DNA of 64,000 nucleotides. Origin: Xiphydria camelus. Its lineage: Eukaryota > Arthropoda > Insecta > Hymenoptera > Xiphydriidae. The translations under genes were made by a program, and so were the position numbers. Position 1 is the stretch's first letter. The number at the start of each line of letters is the position of its first letter. Of this stretch, positions 59,947 to 64,000 are shown one piece after another. A model generated the notes under the pieces. It worked only from the letters and a program-made list of their open reading frames with translations, was not told where the DNA came from and searched no databases. The stretch covers positions 27,506,827 through 27,570,826 of the forward strand of contig OY783196.1 of NCBI GenBank assembly GCA_963678675.1, given 5' to 3'.

Positions 59947-60174
59947 CATATGAGGCTAGACTTCTTACTCGTCAGGGAAGAAACTTCAATTAATATTATC
60001 TCATTATTTGTCAACTTTTGACTTATATCTATATTAGACTTTGTTATAGATAAGAAAGCAATTTTCAAAAAAGTGTTATACACATGTGAGCTAAAAACTC
60101 ATAGATAAATGAGATGATAGTGATTGAACTTTTTTTTTCCTAGCGAGAGCAAGTTTAGTCTCATGCGATATATG
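59947..60174. mobile_element. CATATGAG-family MITE, copy C
   Basis: The left end is CATATGAGGCTAGACTTCTT and the right end is CAAGTTTAGTCTCATGCG. The body matches 39436-39649 (GAAACTTCAAT, TTATCTCATTATT, TAAATGAGATGATAG). Confidence 0.72.
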
Positions 60175-62310
60175 AAAATCGTTGATCCTATTTTCTAGTT
60201 ATTTCGCGAATTCGGGGAAGTATCGTCATCCTCGTTATCTCTCGTTGCAATTACACGCGTTTTCGTTTTCGTGTCGAGTTTTTGCTCGAAAGACACAAAG
60301 GGTTTTTATTATCGTAAAGCGCGGGATCACCTTCCTCTCGTGAAGACTATCTCGCGTAAGTACAGGATTTCCTATATACACAGGGAATGCTAGGGACGAA
60401 TTTAGCGGGAGCAAAACGGATGCGAGAGAATTAGGCGTCGCGCCTGCCGACGAGAATATTAATGACGAACGCTCTCTCGCGCGTATTACGCTCGTGCGGT
60501 TCTACGAAAATCGCTACGAAAATCCCCCGCCCAACCGGGGATTTCAGCTAACGTCGTCGTCGTTCTCGTCTCTCATTTCAAATGCGCCTTACGTCTTTTT
60601 TACTGCTCTCGTATTTCACTTCCGCTCGAGAGCTGAAAGGATTTTTACTGCTGGATGATGGAGTTTTTTCGCTGCCACGCGATGACTGCTCCGTCCCACG
60701 AGTAGAAATATTTACAGATATATTTTTGTTGTCCATAATTTTACGAGCACTGTGAGATTGTTTTTAAACAAAAAAATGACATCATATCGTTAGATTGATC
60801 AGGGCTTACAAATTGCTTCCGCGCAACGCGTGCTGCATCGGTTTTACGATGAATTAATCTGTACTTATTGAATCTTTATTAAATCTGTATTTTTTTTTTG
60901 GAAATCCCCAGTACGCGTATTTACGTACAATTCTGTATCCGATCGCCCCGTCGCCAGTGTTCAGTAGCCACAAACGCGCATCCCCCCTTTCATAAATACT
61001 GATATTCACTCCTACGATACCCCGCCGATTGCGATATTGAATTTCCAATCAGCGGTTAGACGGCAGACTACGAGACGCGACGCTGCTTCCCCGGAGGGTG
61101 GCAAATTAAGTTTAATACAGGAGGCGCGGGCCGCACCTGTAACCTTTTAAAGGCCTTAAAATAACATTTTCGACGGGGCGAAGATGTCGGCTCCCGCGGG
61201 AGCCCCTCGGATGACAATGCGGCGCGAGCGCCTGCGGAGACCGAGGCTCGTACAGACACACGCGCGCGTCTTAATATTTAGCTTACCGTCGTGGGACACA
61301 TTACGACCCCGAAACATTTCCAAGGCGGGCTGACGCGTCGATCGATAAGAGGACATTAGACGCGATCGTCCCAATGCGATGCCAATTAAACGACACAATA
61401 GGTGGAATCGGCCGCGAGCCGTCGAAACCCCTTTCTCCCGCGTCCACGAAATATCCGATCGCCCGCAGGGCGTCGCGCGCGTCAAACCAACCCCTCGGAA
61501 AAATTACAAATGACCCCATCGCGAGGAGCCCGAAAATGTCAAGTCACGAGGGGCGATCAACGTCGAATTTACGTCGTTGCCGCCGAACGACGCGGTTATC
61601 GATGACGCGATATATGAAAACAGTTTCGAACGTCAGGAATTACCCATTGCGCGGATGGGGATTAAACGCGTCGTCGAACGCAACGAAACGGTCGTAACAA
61701 TCCGTCGCTTTATCGCAGTTTGCTTCTATCACGCCGAAACCTAACGGCGAGAGCACACAGTTTCATTAACGATTCGCTACAATCTCTGCGGTCCTGCTGC
61801 TATTCGAAGCTTCGTTAACGTCTATCGCGCGTACATGCGCGAGCAATAACACTAAAGCGATTATTGCGTCGGTGAGAAATGGACAGTGGGTGCCGGCAGT
61901 GATCGGCTCCGTTTATCGTCAGCCGGCGAAACTAGCGGGGCACCCGCATAAACGCGTCTCCATTGTTTCGCCGTCTTCCGTGTGACCGGCAGGGCGCGGC
62001 GGGTGGAACCTTAGAGGGAGAGAGAGAGAGAGAGAGATAAGCGCGATGCTATCGAGGAGGTCGTAAAAGAGTAATTTGACTCTGATTGAAAGTAATTTAT
62101 GTCGTCGACCATTCGCGCGCGAGGTTACACTCGGTAGCGTATCGGTGCGACGATGGGAGTGCGGGTCAAGCCCGCGGTTTTGTACAGTCTGACATCCCGC
62201 GGTGTCATCTCTCGCGAAGTCGTATGATGGCATTTTTCTGATCTTTTTAATTCGAATAACAAAGTTACGTGATTGTTCTAATTCGAAAATGTCTGTTATT
62301 TCGATTACTG
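60175..62310. other. Gene-free CpG-rich stretch
   Basis: Short ORFs only. A GA microsatellite lies at about 62017-62036. Confidence 0.4.
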
Positions 62311-62581
62311 CACTTGGAGAAGTAACTTGGTTGTTTACAGGTTTTTGGAATTTAACAAAAATCCTGGAGATGATGAGTAAACCGTTTGGTGAAATACGGA
62401 TCCTCCATCCGTTTGGTTAAATTGTCCAATTTTTGGTTAGAATGATTAAACGTTCGATTGGAATAATGAAATATTTGGTTTGAATAACTTGATTAAACTG
62501 ACCGGTAAATCGGTTAAAATAATTAAACACGTTTAACTGGATGTGTTTTGTCATTCTCACCTAATTATTTTTCTCAATGTG
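62311..62581. mobile_element. Family 3 MITE, copy C (inverted, uninterrupted)
   Basis: Read on the minus strand it starts CACATTGAGAAAAATAATTA, passes through TTTAATCA and TTCTAACCAAAAATTGG units and CATCATCTCCAGGATTTT, and ends near CTTCTCCAAGTG. TA flanks the right end. It provides the empty site for the nested insertion at 49609. Confidence 0.7.
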
Positions 62582-63055
62582 TAATCGATCTGTAACCCTT
62601 ATATTTTACGGGGTAATGAAAAGCATCGGCATCGTGCTGATTGATCATTTCCGAGCTCGACTCGAAACCGTCAGTGACGTATGGAGCAACGTCGGTATAC
62701 CTTAGCACGTAGAATACATATTGTCGATATGTGTATGTCGTAAAGTATTACAGAGGTTACCGCTGTGTGCAGAGTATAACAGACGCATACAGGTATACTG
62801 CAATACTGGTTGGTTTACGGTGTCTCTCTCGCTGTGGGCAACGTGTCACAGAGACGTCAACCGATATATCTGTAGAGATATATACGTATGGTTCGCCGCG
62901 GCAGGGTAGGGGGGTGCAGCAAATTAATTCAACTGTCACTATTGAGGCGCGCCGTCGAACGCGAGCGTATCGTATATTTGTCTGTAAAATAATTCTCTCT
63001 CTTGCTTCAAGATTTTATATTTTATAATTTTATTCCGATGCCCTCGCATTCAAAG
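62582..63055. other. Gene-free stretch
   Basis: Nothing supportable. Confidence 0.4.
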
Positions 63056-63225
63056 TACATATGTGCCCATAATTATGAAAGTGGTCTATAAGTCAACATT
63101 AAAAAAAAAAAGGAGTTTATCAGTTATTGCACACCACATTATTTTAAACCAAATTAATAACAGATAAACTTTTCTTTTTTAATTTTGACTTAGACCACTT
63201 TCATAATTATGGGCACATATATGTA
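63056..63225. mobile_element. TIR element with GTGCCCATAATTATGAAAG ends
   Basis: The left end TACATATGTGCCCATAATTA, continuing TGAAAGTGGTCTA, is inverted at the right as TAGACCACTTTC and on through ATAATTATGGGCACATATATGTA. The centre of about 100 bases is A/T-rich with no ORF. Confidence 0.75.
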
Positions 63226-64000
63226 AATTTAGATAGCCATATCAGACAAACTTGGTAAATAAATGTCCATTTCCAACAAATAAATTTCTCCGGACTCACA
63301 GCCTTCAATAAACTTTTTCTTCGTAATAATGACACTGACCGTCTAGGTGTCTCTGTACAGAATATTAATCTTCCTCGGTCAGAAAAAGATCGAGCGATCC
63401 GTCGCCTCAAAATGAATCTCAAGCGGTATCGGGAAAACGTGATTAACCAGACGTTCTATTTCGTTATCTCGTAGTATAGAACGTCCTCCAATTAAAAAAG
63501 GATATTACCTCCGCAAGCGCGCTCTTGGTGGAATCTTCGCGGTAAAAAGAAATGAACGTAACCTGGCGGGGCTTACGACAGCTCAATTGAGTCGACTATA
63601 CCGAATTTTCTCGGGATAACGCGTGCAGAGATCGTTACTCGCACTCCGCGCGCACGGAGTGCGCACAGTCATAACTTTCCGCGGAGAGAAGGAGAGAGAC
63701 CCTTAAAGGAGGATAAGTACTTTGTTCCGACGCCGGGGCCTTTAAAAACAACTCGTTATCTCGCCCTCGTCTCTGATATGCCAGTCGTCATCTTATATAG
63801 ACGCGTATACTGGTAATCCGCGAAAGCGGGGGAGAATTCTTAACGGCGTTGGCTTCATTCTCGTTACTACTTCGTAATCGTATTTTTATTTACCGTACTC
63901 CTGCGTAATACTCGGCATTGCGATCAAATTTGATTTTAAAGATAGTAACGAAGAAACGCACCGATTAGCTCTATTTTTGAAGAGTTACAGAATTTTCGCA
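63226..64000. other. Gene-free right edge
   Basis: No supportable gene. A CGCACTCCGCGCGCACGGAGTGCG hairpin lies near 63640-63663 and may be chance in CpG-rich DNA. Confidence 0.4.

Noticed and set aside
1..64000. CRISPR arrays, bacterial operons, rRNA or tRNA genes
   Set aside because: No regularly spaced short direct repeats with unique spacers, no cloverleaf with A and B boxes that I could recognise, and gene structure is clearly eukaryotic.

Overview
This is eukaryotic nuclear DNA. Spliced genes have GT-AG introns, core promoters carry TATA boxes, polyadenylation signals are AATAAA, and the intergenic DNA is CpG-rich and full of small palindromic transposons. Three tandem antigen-5 (venom allergen 3/5) genes with an N-terminal Cys-rich extension and eight mature cysteines point to an aculeate hymenopteran, most likely an ant. 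That assignment is inferred from the proteins and was not tested by a search.

Layout. (1) 51-1621, minus: a CRAL-TRIO lipid-carrier gene (alpha-tocopherol-transfer-protein type) whose 3' end lies off the left edge. (2) 4.5-7.6 kb, plus: two unfamiliar genes, a small Cys-rich secreted or membrane protein with a good TATA box and a 431-residue single-exon protein with a hydrophobic N-terminus. (3) 11.1-13.5 kb: a head-to-head pair of paralogous proline/lysine-rich genes of unknown function. (4) 15.2-24.2 kb: three tandem units, each with one complete five-exon antigen-5 gene. (5) 29.0-30.8 kb, minus: a three-finger C2H2 repressor with an N-terminal FRPW motif, huckebein-like. (6) 41.9-44.3 kb, minus: a six-exon THAP plus C2H2 zinc-finger gene, rebuilt by matching splice phases. 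(7) 45.4-45.8 kb, minus: a possible small gene. The last 18 kb and several 3-4 kb stretches contain no gene I can support.

The second theme is mobile DNA. At least ten inverted-repeat elements share the terminus CACTGAGAAAAA...TTTTTCTCAGTG, mostly flanked by TA, but fall into about seven families with unrelated interiors. One copy sits inside another element, and comparison with an uninterrupted copy elsewhere in the window shows a TA target duplication. Other families include one in three copies with CATATGAG ends, an approximately 890-bp element ending in GCGAAGCG repeats, and several foldbacks with long arms. Elements lie in introns of three of the genes. The element ends resemble 3' splice sites.

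All exon structures come from reading frames and splice-site phases only. No transcript or homology search was available.
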